NCBI GenBank assembly: GCA_037179385.1
Contig: CM074180.1
Location: forward strand, 27,943,455-28,007,454
DNA length: 64,000 nt
Source of the DNA: Holothuria scabra
Taxonomy: Eukaryota; Echinodermata; Holothuroidea; Aspidochirotida; Holothuriidae
Direction: 5' to 3'
Shown: positions 10,644 to 21,912 of the stretch, in pieces
Layout: every line of letters begins with the position of its first letter
Position numbering within the stretch: position 1 is the first letter of the stretch
Position numbers and translations under genes: made by a program
Notes under the pieces: model-generated
Database searches by the model: none
Told to the model about the DNA's origin: nothing
Seen by the model: the letters and a program-made list of their open reading frames with translations, nothing else

Positions 10644-11109
10644 CAGGCAACTGCATAAAAGGTGGTCGCAAAGCGACCAACCTTTCTTCAAGACGATGTA
10701 ATTTCAATTCTTCTGGTACCTCATACATTTTCATATTATTATCTCGACTTAATAACGGAACTCTGCCTTCTTTTAAATATTTTAAACAGGTTTTACAGAC
10801 CCATCCTTTATCTATACCTTCTTCCTGCTCACAAATACTAGTATTTCCACTAAATCTAACTAAATTCACCCACAGTGCACATTCTTTATACCATAACTGC
10901 TCACAATAAAAGCAAACATATGTAGGCCCCTCCATAATTTTATTCCAAAAGCGCATTTGCAATTCTCTAATTGGACTTTCCTCTTCTTTTCTAAATTGAC
11001 GCTCACGTATTTGTTTTCTAAGCATCATTTTAGTACTATCACTTGCAATACCCACACTACGTTTTATCACAAAACCTTTATTTTCCAAACATTTATAAAT
11101 ATCTTCACC
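10644..11109 (-). pseudogene. Helitron-type N-terminal protein, fragment C (zinc-binding region)
   Basis: The minus strand encodes RFWNKIMEGPTYVCFYCEQLWYKEC, then WVCKTCLKYLKEGRVPLLS, then LHRLEERLVALRPPFMQLP. The CxxC...C...CxxC spacing and the ERLVALRPPFMQ end match the DUF6570-like zinc domain found at the start of Helitron proteins. It stops being Helitron-like exactly at the CAG duplication at 10644. Its right side ends at the palindromic element starting at 11110. No Rep or helicase motifs remain anywhere nearby. Confidence 0.7.
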
Positions 11110-11419
11110 CAGCCAACATGCCCAGCTGGGCCCCAACTGGGTTTCAGCTGGGCTACTTGCTGGGCCCCAACTGGGACCCATTCGTGTTTGTCAGGTGTTC
11201 CTACGTGGGGCCCAACTGGGCTAGCCTTTCCCAGCTGAAGCCCAGCTAGGCTTTAGTTATTGAAGCGGGGCCCAGCTGGGCTTCATCTGGGCATCAGCTC
11301 GGAAAGGCTAGCCCAGTTGGGCCCCACGTGGGACCACCTGACAAACACGAATGAGTCCCAGCTAGGGCCCAGCAAGTAGCCCAGAAACCCAGTTGGGGCC
11401 CAGCTGGGCATGTTGGCTG
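11110..11419. mobile_element. 310 bp near-perfect palindromic element built of CAGCTGGGC words
   Basis: The left arm begins CAGCCAACATGCCCAGCTGG and the right arm ends with its reverse complement. The arms match almost throughout: CATTCGTGTTTGTCAGGTG, ACGTGGGGCCCAACTGGGCT and AGCCTTTCC each recur inverted. Within each arm the self-complementary word CCCAGCTGGG and its variants repeat many times. No coding content is present. It is probably a fold-back MITE; the target duplication is unclear. Confidence 0.8.
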
Positions 11420-11875
11420 TCATAGTTTCTAATTTCTTTAAGCTGTCTAAGGTGTCCTCTGATTTTGTTTATGGTGAGTTATGTGCCTTAAATGTTAGCA
11501 AAGACACCGGCCTCGATGGAATCCCCTCTAAGTTTTTAAGGGATGGGAAGACGTCTTAAAAGACCAGTTGTCTCACATAATTAATTTATCCATCGAAACC
11601 CATATCGTTCTTCTAGATTTCAAATATGCCGGTGTCAAGCCCCTCTTTAAAAAGAATAGTCGGTTGGATGTGGGAAACCTATAAGTATCCTCAGTGTTAC
11701 TTCAAAATAGTGACTTGAAAGAGCTATTTTAGTCCAGATGAAAAAGTATCTAAAAAATAATAAAATTTTTTATGGCTTCCAATGAGGCTTTAGGACAGAT
11801 TTTTTCCACCGACACCTGCCTCATTCATCTTAGTGACCAAATTTAAAGTCAGTCCTCGGTTGGTAACTATACCGG

Positions 11876-11972
11876 TACATACTTCATGTACTTCATATAC
11901 TTCAGTTTGAGCAGGGAGCTGTTCCAAATAACAGCTCCCTGGTTTGAGGTAGCCTTACATGAAGTATCTTCC
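11876..11972. mobile_element. 97 bp fold-back insertion with 10 bp target duplication
   Basis: ACTATACCGG occurs directly before (11866-11875) and after (11973-11982). Removing the insert and one copy joins the LINE frame as GNYTGMVLIDLQKAF. The insert has inverted ends (TACATACTTCATGTA and TACATGAAGTATC) and a perfect 12 bp stem, CAGGGAGCTGTT with AACAGCTCCCTG, around a 6 nt loop (11912-11941). A 9-10 bp duplication is typical of Mutator-like elements. Confidence 0.75.
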
Positions 11973-13327
11973 ACTATACCGGGATGGTTTTGATAGACCT
12001 ACAAAAGGCCTTTGATACAGTTGACCATCACATTCTTTGTAAAAAAGCCTTTGTAAAGTCATGGGTTACTCCTCCTTCGACTGGTTTGTATCCTATCCAG
12101 GGGAAAGAAGTCAGATTGTTAGTGTTAACGGTGTCAACTCTCACCCTACTACTGTCACTTACGGGGTACTACTGAGCATTCTTGGACCTTTTTTGTTTCT
12201 TTGTTATATTTATGATGTACCTATAAGTGTTAACTGAAAACTGCTTCTCCATGCTGACGACAGTGCTTTTATTGTCTCTGGTAAAAAAGTTCAGAACACT
12301 AGTGACTTTTAAGTAAGTCTTGCAGAGAATGATTGGTTAATAACAGGTTATCGCTTCACCGGGGGAAGGCCGAATCTATTCTCTTTTGGTTCGAATGCCA
12401 CGCTTAAGAAATCTAGTCCCCTCTCAGTCTCTTGCAACGGAAAACTTATCAAGTCATCTTATTCTGTCAAATACCTTGGATTTATACTGAATGAAACCCT
12501 CTCAGGTTATTCTTTTGCCCGTGACATTCTTTAAGAAGCCGTTGCACGTTTAAAATTTTTATACAGGCAGTCTGAACAGTCGCACACGAAAGATCCTGTG
12601 CACCGCTCTTACTCAAAGTTACTTTGGTTAATCCTGTTCTTCGTGGTTCTCTGCTCTCTCTAAGGAGTATAAAAATAAGTTACAAACCATGCAAAATAAG
12701 ATCGTTAGGTTCATTTTAGATATGTGTCCGCGTACCCATGTCGGTCAAAGTAAATTGATTAAGGTCGGTTTTTATCTGCTTGCGACAGGGTGCAACAACT
12801 AAAACTTAACCTGGTTTTTAAAATACCTGTCTCGAGTTTCTTAAAACCAATTTCACTAGACTGGAGGATATCCATCACACAGTACCAGGGGTAGCCCATA
12901 TTTAACTTCCTTGTCCCCAGAATAAAAGGATCCTCTGATTGCACCTGTTTTCTTTAGAGGTATTGAACTTTGGAACTCCCTTCCTAACACATTAGAGCAA
13001 ATAAAAAATCTTTCCCGTTTTAAATTATGCGTCAAGAATCATCTTGCCAACAAATCACTTTTGACAGAGCAATGTCCGAGGGAGCATTGCTTTTATTTCT
13101 GTCTTCCGGCGTCTTTCATCCAGTGCAATATACCAACTTTCTTTCGCTTCCTTGTGCAATTGTTTCTTGTTTCGTCCTTAGGATCCCCAATGGAAATCAG
13201 CTTTTTTAAGGCTTTTGGGGTTATCCCTGTTACTCTGTTTGTAAATCCTTTCACTCGTATTTATGTCCTATATTTCTGTTTTTTGCACGTCTTTTATATT
13301 TGTTTGTGTTTTGTGTTTTTATATGTA

Positions 13328-13366
13328 CCAAATCAATCAATCAGTTAATCAATCAATCAATCAATA
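13328..13366 (+). repeat. TCAA microsatellite tail of the LINE
   Basis: Repeated ATCA/TCAA units at the 3' end of the second LINE; such tails are normal for this class of element. Confidence 0.7.
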
Positions 13367-14167
13367 TTCCTCATAACGTCAAGGTCAACAAAACAGTGAA
13401 AAAACCAAGGGAAACAAATCATTCCTTGTCTATAATCTCTGCATGCTCAGCCTAAGCCTCTCTTTGGAACACAAATCTAGTAACTGCATTTGCTGATATC
13501 TCGATAAATACGGGTCAGATTTGAATAGAAATTCCACCACACTTGGTATATTTAGTTCTTCTTTCACTAAAATTAACTTTCTGCTTAAACTGCCTCTTCA
13601 ATTCTGTGCAAGAGCCATATGGCACTGATCGCTATGTGTAAGGGCTGACATCACAACTGTTTTCCTCCACAAGTTCTAGCCTCTGTCGAGTCTTTCCGGC
13701 GAAATTTTCTCCCCCCCCCCCCTCTTTGGAAACAAACTGGCTGTTACCTCCTCTGTTTTACATCCTCTGGGATCGCTACACCTGAAACAGGTCTCCGGGC
13801 GGACAGATATGTGAGGCAATGCAGATCCCATGTGAGGGTTAAAAGTACGGAGCCTGGCATCGTAATAGGGTGTAACGTTACGGTGAAAATAAAATAAAGA
13901 TAATTGTTGGTCGAAAAGCCTTGGGAAAAGCTACTCAAGTTACAAAACCAGGAATACGACAAATTGGTTTTACTATGTACACCAATTTAGCAGTCTTTAC
14001 GCCGAAGACTCTTTACCAAGTAATAAGAAAGAAACAGCTCGTCTCCTCCCACTTGTAATAACAAGTGATGGGGTTGCCAACTTCTCTTAAGCAAGTGGCC
14101 CTGAAAACCTACCAAATACCTTGTGCTCAACAATTAGCACCAGCCCAGCCCTTTTCCTATTTTTAGA
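13367..14167. other. No gene seen
   Basis: Unrecognised sequence with a C tract at about 13710-13722. No exon or repeat boundary could be supported. Confidence 0.5.
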
Positions 14168-14482
14168 TCCTTAAAGGCAGTCATTCGTCACCCTAAACTC
14201 ACGGTTTCAGTATACAAATATCAAAACTCTCAATTGGTACAGCTCTTTGATTGGCATCACATTCGATTTCAAACAATGCATCATAGCTAAATTACACAGC
14301 ATGGACACTGAGAGTGTCTTGATTACACATTATGGACTTTTATGGCCACTGGGACAAGCCATCAAGCAATAAACTAGGATTGTGTCTGGATAAAGATGAG
14401 TTTTAGATAAATGTGGGAGGGGCTAGAAGTAGTACGTTGGGAGAAGTGGAACTGTTTGGGATGATGAAAATATGCCTTTAAA
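14168..14482. mobile_element. MITE-like repeat (copy 1), related to 24040-24296
   Basis: It has short inverted ends (CTTAAAGGCA and TGCCTTTAA) and an interior with CTCTTTGATTGGC, GATTACACATT and TGTGGGAGGGGCT...GGAACTGTTTGGG. The same blocks in the same order occur upstream of KLHL28 exon 2. Confidence 0.6.
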
Positions 14483-14680
14483 CTCAGGACAACTCCCAGA
14501 GGATTGGAGAAATGCAATTGTAGTTAATTCTCATCTTCAAAAAGGTTATGTCCATCTGGTTGAAAATTACCGTCCAGTTTCTCCATCTCACCTGTAAACA
14601 TCTCTTGGAGTCTTGGACCACTTGGATCGTAATAAGATCCTTGCAAAGAAGAAGAAATGGAATATGTCGCACAGCCTGCT
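14483..14680 (+). pseudogene. Short LINE reverse-transcriptase fragment
   Basis: One frame reads LPEDWRNAIVVNSHLQKG then VENYRPVSPSHL, the conserved segment P-x-DWR...A...P-x-KKG...NYRPVSL of non-LTR reverse transcriptase. No further motifs follow. Confidence 0.6.
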
Positions 14681-14782
14681 ACGCAGGCAATACCCAAAGC
14701 TGTGTGTCGTGATTATGAGTACTCGTAGCCTACATCATCTCCATCTCGGGCCAAAGACCTTTTCCCAGCTAATACAGTCCTT

Positions 14783-14866
14783 TTAACATAACATAACAGG
14801 TTGAAGGGCAAAGGAGGGCCAAAGCCCCATAAGATGCCCTGAAGTCCAGGCCCTAATCAATTAACT
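14783..14866 (-). mobile_element. Solo 3' end of the young LINE family
   Basis: AACATAACATAACAGGTTGAAGGGCAAAGGAGGGCC and the following bases match the 3' ends at 39593 and 43437 (reversed). This copy is truncated to about 80 bp and keeps the (TTATG)n tail on its left side. Confidence 0.75.
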
Positions 14867-15179
14867 CTTCGAAGATCCAATGCCAGAGTGAGTTTTTTTT
14901 TACCCTGAGCTATAAAACTGAGACCATAGAAGCATAGACTTGAACTAACAAGGAATACTGTGCTAGCCTAGGCCTACGCTTAGGCCTAGTTAGGTAATGT
15001 AAGTTGTAATGTAATGTTATGTTGATATTACTTAGCCTAACGTGTCGTTACTGACATTGACTGATTCAAAAAAGGCCTCACAGTTAGGCCCTAGGCCTAG
15101 GCTAAGTTAGGCCTATGCCTACATATGTACTGTGTATACGTTACCACTTTGTAGAGTGAGAATATGTAGGCTAAGGTAC

Positions 15180-15980
15180 AATTATAGAATACCCCGCCTC
15201 CGGAAGGTCCCTTTTTCAAGTGGAGTCGGAGTCGCAGTCAGGAGCACCGCGACTCCGACTCCAGTTCAGAAACAGTACGCCTGACCCCTATTTCTCAGTT
15301 TAAAAGCGTTCAATTCTCATTCTTCACAGCGACTCCGACTCCACTTCCAGATGTAAATGTAAAGGACTCCAGTTCAGAAACAGTACGCCTGACCCCTATT
15401 TCTCAGTTTAAAAGTGTTCAATTCTCATTCTTCACTGCGACTCCGACTCCACCCACTTCCAGATGTAAATGTAAAGGACTCCAGTTCAGAAACAGTACGC
15501 CTGACCCCTATTTCTCAGTTTAAAAGGGTTCAATTCTCATTCTTCACTGCGACTCCGACTCCACTTCCAGATGTGTATGTAAAAGATAGAGTTTAAAGTT
15601 TTTACTGTGACTCCGACTCCACTCAAAAATAAATGTCCACCCAACAATGCGTTGTTCTCAAACAAAATGATTTTCTTTCTTCACTACGACTCTGACTCCA
15701 CTAGAAAAATTTTAGTTTCAACTATGCATCGTTCTCAAACAACCTGCGACTTTAAATAGAGGGCGTAAAATTCCGATAGAATAGCCTACATGGAAGCAAT
15801 ACGTGGGAAAAACTTAACAGAAAAATAATATAAGTCCCAATTCCTACACTATTGCCTGCGACAGTTCTGCACACTAGGTACATACAAGATGTGCAGTAAA
15901 TATACAAGTTCCTTCGATCACTGTGACTCCACGACTCCATCAAAAAGAAAACCTTCAAAAGTGCGGGGTATTCTATAATT
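15180..15980. mobile_element. TIR element with internal minisatellite
   Basis: Perfect 18 bp inverted ends, AATTATAGAATACCCCGC at 15180-15197 and its complement at 15963-15980, bound an 801 bp unit. Inside are GACTCC hexamers and about three copies of a roughly 110 bp unit. The open frame at 15414-15596 only reflects the repeat. A non-autonomous element is the likely explanation. Confidence 0.8.
15240..15600. repeat. Minisatellite, period about 110 bp, with GACTCC hexamers
   Basis: The block CCAGTTCAGAAACAGTACGC, then GACCCCTATTTCTCAGTTTA, then CATTCTTCAC and GCGACTCCGACTCCA, repeats at about 15260, 15368 and 15480. Single GACTCC-rich remnants continue to 15935. Confidence 0.8.
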
Positions 15981-18052
15981 ACTCCATATGTAATGTTGTT
16001 AGGCTAGCAAGTTAGGGCTAGTCTTTTCCACTGGAGTGTGAAAACGTTGTGTACTACTGTATACTGAATGCTAACAAGGTTGGTCAGTTTTCACACAAAA
16101 CCAGCGAGTTAGGGCTACACACAGAGAGCACACCTGGCCTACTTTGACATTTTTAGCCTTACTGCAAATCTCAAAAAACTTTGTTAGCCCAAATCAGAAG
16201 TTCAAGTGGAACCTCAAACAGCATTCATCAGTTCCTCAGATATAACTTTGCCCTAAGTGTCACTTAGAAATGGTAAAAATCACTATGAAAACTCTTTCAC
16301 AAGGAATTGCGTTAGCCTTATGCTGTTACGAAAAGACAATAACCTGTGCAGCTGTCAGTGCCTTCTTTCTTACATCATGCATGCAGTGCTACATATAGGC
16401 CTAGAGCTATACCTAAGGTAATGATGGGACTTGAAATAGTTCCACCTTAATTCATTTCTAGACACTATTTATTCAGTAGGCCTAGCCTATGTTTTTATGA
16501 ATGTGCAGTTTTCTATGTAAGTTGAAGTTCTAATCATAATGCACATTCATTACTGTTGTTGTCAATTGGCTATGAAGTTACAGGGTTTTTCAAGGGTTCC
16601 CTGTGTGCACTACCACTATTACTATTTGAGAAGTGCATGCATGAGTTCATTTTCAAAACTGTTATTTTAGATGACTTTTGACTTGATGTTGGACAGGAGC
16701 ATGTGTGGAGGAGGATCTTCCTGTGGACTTGTGTTAATTTGAAAAGAAGAAAATCAGAGTTAATTTAAATTATGGAGGTTTGGTGAAGGTCTTAGGTCAA
16801 AGGTCATCTGAGACAAATTCCAAATAGTTTGTAATACTCATTTAACTTATCATTTTTATTTGAGGGGCAGTTTCAAGTTGGTTACATGTTTTATTTGAAC
16901 AACCAGTTTGTATTTCATTTATTCAATTAAACTGCTATGGAATAAGGATTAATAAATTGTTGATAATTTAACAGCATCTCCTTGTTTTATTGAACACTAG
17001 TTGTGCCCAGATGGAATATCCATATTCCTTGTGAGGGAAAACATCTGACCAGGGAAGAACCCAAATTTTACAGCAGCCTTCTCAAACTGAGAAGGTAATC
17101 CATTTTGAAAACACTGCCAATGTGAAAAACATAGACCTCCATTTTAAAGGCAAGGAATCTTCAAGCCTGTTGACTTTTTGCTGTCTTTGTGCTGTATGGC
17201 AAGTTGGTCCCTTTTGTTTTTGGTGGAGATAGAAAGTCATCTGGGGTCACTAGGGTTCAAAGTCTGAAAACCTTACAGTATTAACATGATATCTCAAGAT
17301 ACTGTAGGAAACTTGGAAAGATTTCATTTTGATATGTGGCTATATCTCTTTGAAGTTGGGACACAATGGGAATGATGCTGATTTTTGCAGCAGCGTTAGT
17401 GCTGGTGACAGCTATTTACTAAGCTCTGGTACAGTAATGCAAGTACTCATTTGTGTGGATTAACCATATTTCAAACTATCTCTTAAGAGTAACATGGAGA
17501 CAGCATCTGTTTATTTTTATTTTTATCAAGCTACAATATTATTAGGTGGGGTCCATGCCAATTTTTTTCCAAAAATGTGATGCAGAAGTATAATTATACA
17601 TTATACAATTTTAGCTACACTGAAAAATAATCACAATGATGCAACTTACTCTTTGTGTTTACACCCATATTCATTCATTATAACCTTTGAAACAAAACAA
17701 GGTAGTTAACCAGATATTTTAAAATCCAGCTAAAATATATTTACACTTGTCAAAGCACATTTAGCATCCACATAAAAAACTCCTGTAGCATATGGAATGA
17801 GAGTTCATCCATAGTAAACTTCTTTTTTTTTTTTAATCCATCTTCTTTTATTCGGTGTTTGTCCCATGTGGTACATATTAACAAAATAATAAATCACAAT
17901 GCATCTGCATGTTAACACATGGAAGTAACACATAAAACTTTTGCTTCCAACATACTGTAATAAAAAAATTATGCAGTTTGAACTTGCTTTGGTGAAGGAT
18001 GTAAAGCTTTGACTTCAATATCAAATTCTTTCATTTACAATTATTTCTCTTC
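15981..18052. other. No gene seen; one diverged satellite-type monomer
   Basis: This is AT-rich sequence without a supportable exon. Around 17205-17330 there is one diverged copy of the 46 kb satellite monomer (TTTTGTTTTTGGTGGAG, CATCTGGGGTCACTAGGG, ATGATATCTCAAGATA). An unrecognised 5' untranslated exon of KLHL28 could lie here. Confidence 0.5.
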
Positions 18053-18219
18053 TTGTTAATCAGGGGTGGCGCCAGGATTTGCCAGACAGGGGGGCCATAA
18101 TATCAAGGCCCCGACAAAGGCGATGTTGTGTCCCAGTGGAGCGTGACTTGGCAAAATTTGAGGCGCGCAAAATTTTTGACTTTTTTTTAACAAATACTTA
18201 AAACCTGGAGTTTATTTAA

Positions 18220-18473
18220 CCCTTTACCGTTGTTTGGGTCCTTTTGGACCCATGTGAAGAGCTCGGCTGTCGCCCATCTTTACTGTTTCACGCAGAGCTC
18301 GAAACTGCGAGTAGCTACCCGAAAATTTGGCCACAACAACGAGAGAGACAATCGTTTAAAGTCACGAGGTCAACGGCCTACGGAAGCCGATGGGGGCGGG
18401 CTACGTCCGCTTTTCCGCTTTTCCACTCCCGAGGCGCACAGATATGCCCCGATCGGAGCACAACGGTAAAGGG
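18220..18473. mobile_element. piggyBac-like MITE nested in the hAT-like element
   Basis: TTAA (18216-18219) CCCTTTACCGTTG opens it and CAACGGTAAAGGG TTAA (18474-18477) closes it. TTAA duplications with CCC ends are the piggyBac signature. A subterminal GGGTCCTTTTGGACCC palindrome lies just inside. The 254 bp interior is non-coding. A partial copy ends at 22042. Confidence 0.75.
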
Positions 18474-19139
18474 TTAAAGTAAAAATTAAAACTTTTGAAA
18501 GAAATTTGGCTATTGTTGGCACTAGAAAAAAATTTGGGTGTTTATTAAAGAATCTGTCTTTCATAAGGGAAAATCAAAAACATTATATGGGTGACAGCTG
18601 CAATTCTTTTGGGGTTACGGTGAATTGTACACGACCTACGAACGAAGGCTTCGAGACGAGACTAGAATTTACCCACAAAGTTTCTTCCTTTTCTGAAAGA
18701 ATCTTCTAAAATTAAGAGCTTATTATAATGGAAAAAGTTTGGAATTTAATGGAAGAATTTCTTTTGGTAAGGTTATAATGAAAAATTTGGTTTCTATTAT
18801 TAAGTGATATGACTTTCAGGAGCAAAATTAGGCCATGCCGGATGATTAACATATTAGCTTTTGGTATTTAGTTTACTGAGTGTCCATTGAAATTAGAAAA
18901 TTTTGCCACTTTTAACAATCTAAAGCTAATATTGGAGAAAAATTGCAATTTTATGACAGTTTTTTGGTTTTATGCAGGAATCTGAGGTTCTTATTAGGAA
19001 AATCAAGTAGGGGGTGATCTGTAGTTTTGTGGAGGTTGCTGTATATCATCATGCAGATTTAGGTCTTTGGAGCATATTGGAGCATTCTCCTGAGGAAAAA
19101 ATTAGTTTCGCATATATTTGAAGTTTTATATTTTATTTA

Positions 19140-19900
19140 TTGTCATAGGTGTACGGGAGTGTGTCAGTTTGGGAGGGGGCAGAATTTTTTTGTCCGAAAA
19201 AAATGAAATACTGCCCGAAAGACTATCTAAGTCGGGCACAAAGAATTTTTTGAAAAATTAAGAACCCCCAGAAAGCAGGAAATGGCATTTCCTGGGTTCG
19301 TAACTTGAATTAAAGAAGCCCTTATTTTCAGATTTCTTTCGCAAAAAATTATTTTCACTTCATAATACTGTCCCAAACGAAGAATAATTTACAAACAGGC
19401 ATTGTTTTGTTCAGTTATCTGTTCGACTAAAACACCATTTGTGCGGAGCGTACAGAATGGCATTTCCCAGACTTGCAGCTAGAAATAAAGCAGTCTTTAT
19501 TTCAAGCCTTCCTTTAAAATGAAACTTTCACTTCAATAGAGAAAAAACCAAACTTGCTAATGATCATAAAAGTACCAGATAAAATGTACTGCTAAAATTA
19601 GATGTAATGGTCTTGTCTCTTTCCAGGGGGGGACTATATGCCATGGAATTAAGTATGTTTTTTACTGCATTAAGAATTTTCGTTCAATTGTTCAATTGCT
19701 ATGCAAGGTCCACTAAACAGATGAATTTTTTAACGTGACTGCCTGAACTCCAGACTATAAATGGCTTAACGCCCAACGTATTTGAAAATATGGAGTGTTA
19801 CAAGGTGACTTCAAATAAATTCTCAGTCAGACTTATGGGGAGATTTTATCACACCACTGTTTATCATTATGTGTAGCTGAACACGACACGGCTAATATTC
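19140..19900. repeat. Segment related to 200-1400
   Basis: It shares CGAAAGACTATCT, TGGCATTTCC(C/T), GTGCGGAGCGTACAGAA, AGATAAAATGTACTGC and a TTACAAGGTGACTTCAAAT...CAGACTTATGGGGAGA region with the start of the window. Probably the same element family in a different copy. Confidence 0.55.
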
Positions 19901-20189
19901 ATTACCTTTGTAAGAATTCGGTTGTCCTTCTGGGCAGGCCAGATAGCAGACCATTGGGTACTGCACGCACATGAACAACCTCCAGTCCGTTTTTGTAAGG
20001 AAAATTCGGAATTGTGAGTTTCCTTGAAGGATATGGTCTTCTAAAATGCAAAATCAAGAAGGTCGTCCAAGTGACTACACACCCACATCTTTAATCCTGA
20101 GTCTGTAGATGAAGGTTCCCTGACAAAACTGGATTTTCTCAACAGCAGGTGGTGGGTAGCCTGTCCCCACAGAGGCATGACCTTGCGGG

Positions 20190-20548
20190 CACCGATTGAA
20201 GATGGGATGAGGGATAGAAGAGCTAGTAAGAAGTGATTAAAACCGATTCAGATATGCATTAAAATAGGGTTACAAAAGAAAAAAAATCATGGTTATCCAT
20301 CCAGTAACTTCAGTCCTTTTTTCGTTTTTAATGTTTAGGCCTGCCAAAAAAATTGCCATCCTTCCACAGCAGGGAGAGATGGGACACGGTTCATAGAAAG
20401 AGGCTGAACAGAGTTAAGAAGAGATTTAAAATCGGTTCCGATATGTTTTATAAAATAACATTTCAAAACAAAAAATATGTCCTAGATGGCCCATTCAGTA
20501 ACTTCAGTCCTTGTGGGTTTTTTTTTTATTATTTTTTTATTTTTTAGA
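20190..20548. repeat. Local tandem duplication inside the hAT-like element
   Basis: Both halves contain GG(A)ATGGGA..., an AAGAAG(A)GATT(A/T)AAA(A)CCGATTC-type block and CCATTCAGTAACTTCAGTCC. The first copy is about 20190-20330 and the second about 20345-20548. Confidence 0.55.
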
Positions 20549-20674
20549 CCTCCCCGACGAAACCACCGACCTTCCCCGATGGGGGGAGGTGGGGCCAGTG
20601 TTCTCTGAGGGGGGTCATGCCCCCCGGCCCCCCTCCTCTGGTGCCACCCCTCTGGCGCCACCCCTGTTGTTAAT

Positions 20675-21912
20675 CAGTGAATGCAGAAGTATGGTACATT
20701 ATTTACAAGGCAATAGAACTACTGTAACTCTGCATGTAATAAGCAAAAACTAACATGTACATTCAACATTTAAACACTTCCCTTCAACATATTCCAAACA
20801 TTATGTAATTTGGGTTTGCTTTAACCATAATGCCCCATTCATAACAAGTTGTAAAGCTTGTTAATTATAACATTTAAATTTTGTACTCTCCATGATGCAC
20901 ACTTACCAAGTTTAGAAACTCCTGACAAACACCAATGCCCTCATAAGATACTCCTTTCAAGTTCTGTCAGAAAATGTTCTTGGTTCTAAAAATGGCTTCT
21001 AGCGTAACATTGGTAAATTTCAGACACTTGGACATGTGTAGCAGAAAATCATTGTAGTAATTGTTCTTTTGTACAAGTTTGCCAAATTAAAAGACACCCA
21101 TGGTGTTTGCTACTGTATGTAGCATTGGTATCCAGGTGTTGCAGTATGACTACATATTTCCACTTTGTTTGAAATATCATCAAATATTGTATTTTCTTAT
21201 AAAAATGAAAACTAGGTGATAAGCACAACATAAGAAAACTATTTCTAAGACAGAAAAATGTGAAAATTAATCTTCATTTACCTCCCGAAAATATACTTGA
21301 TTTGTTTGGCAAGTTACATTTCTTGGGTATCAATAATTACTTTTTAAACAAATTGAATGAACATGGGTGTAGCCATAACCCAGTCAAAAGAGAGAAACTT
21401 ATCTCTGAAATTTGCATAGTTGCAGGCTTGATTTTAAAGGAAAATTTATGGTTGTCCATCAGAAAAGCTGGAGCCAAATTGAGGTTGTCCTAAAAAGAAA
21501 TGTTTGAAATGGTTTTCTAAATGATAGTAGAAATACAAACAGTTATATTTGATGTTTCTCCCAGAGAAAAAAAAATTAGATGTTTATTTGTAGTTTTCTA
21601 TTTCTATCTGTTTCAACAATGAAGGACAGGCCATGCCATTATCTCACTGTCACTTCTTAAAAAGCATTTTGCCATTTTCACATCACTCTTCATTGCATCT
21701 TTGTATATTTGTGTATCTTTTGTGTTTGTAGTGTAGTTTGACTTTGTCCAGAGGTTAAAATCATAAGTATTTTCTCATTTTTCATTTTTTTTATGTCTGA
21801 TTTTTTTCAAGGCATTGGCAGGTAGAACATTCTGCATTAGGATCATCTTCTTTGAATGAAATGTATGTGACTGTGTTTCATCAACATATATTGAGCCTTT
21901 GTTTAAACTATT
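20675..21912. other. No gene seen
   Basis: AT-rich sequence between the hAT-like element and the MITE fragment, probably KLHL28 intron or upstream region. No exon could be supported. Confidence 0.5.

Larger units (their letters stand above)
11420..13366 (+). pseudogene. Degenerate LINE reverse transcriptase (second family), with TCAA tail
   Basis: Fragments in changing frames read DTGLDGIPSKFL (11505), GNYTG then MVLIDLQKAFDTVDH (split by the insertion at 11876-11972), LLHADDSAFIV (about 12243), KYLGFILNE (about 12470) and FRGIELWNSLPNTL (about 12952). These are the finger, palm and C-terminal segments of a non-LTR reverse transcriptase. No endonuclease is visible, so it is 5' truncated. The 3' end is a (TCAA)n run at 13328-13366. 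Many stops and shifts show it is old. Confidence 0.75.
18061..20666. mobile_element. hAT-like non-autonomous element, 2.6 kb, with 8 bp target duplication
   Basis: The ends are CAGGGGTGGCGCCAG and CTGGCGCCACCCCTG, and TTGTTAAT flanks both sides (18053-18060, 20667-20674). The 8 bp duplication and CAGGGG terminus are hAT features. No transposase frame is visible. Inside are a piggyBac-like MITE (18220-18473), a stretch shared with the window start (19140-19900) and a local duplication (20190-20548). The right subterminal region is very G/C-rich (20577-20660). Confidence 0.85.

Noticed and set aside
11043..11249. Pro/Trp/Gly-rich frames across 11.0-11.25 kb
   Set aside because: They come from the CAGCTGGGC words of the palindrome, not from a gene.
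15414..15596. 60-codon frame in the minisatellite
   Set aside because: Pure repeat translation without independent support.
18230..18477. Overlapping 77-79 codon frames
   Set aside because: They lie fully within the piggyBac-like MITE, and the inverted copy shows no coding constraint.
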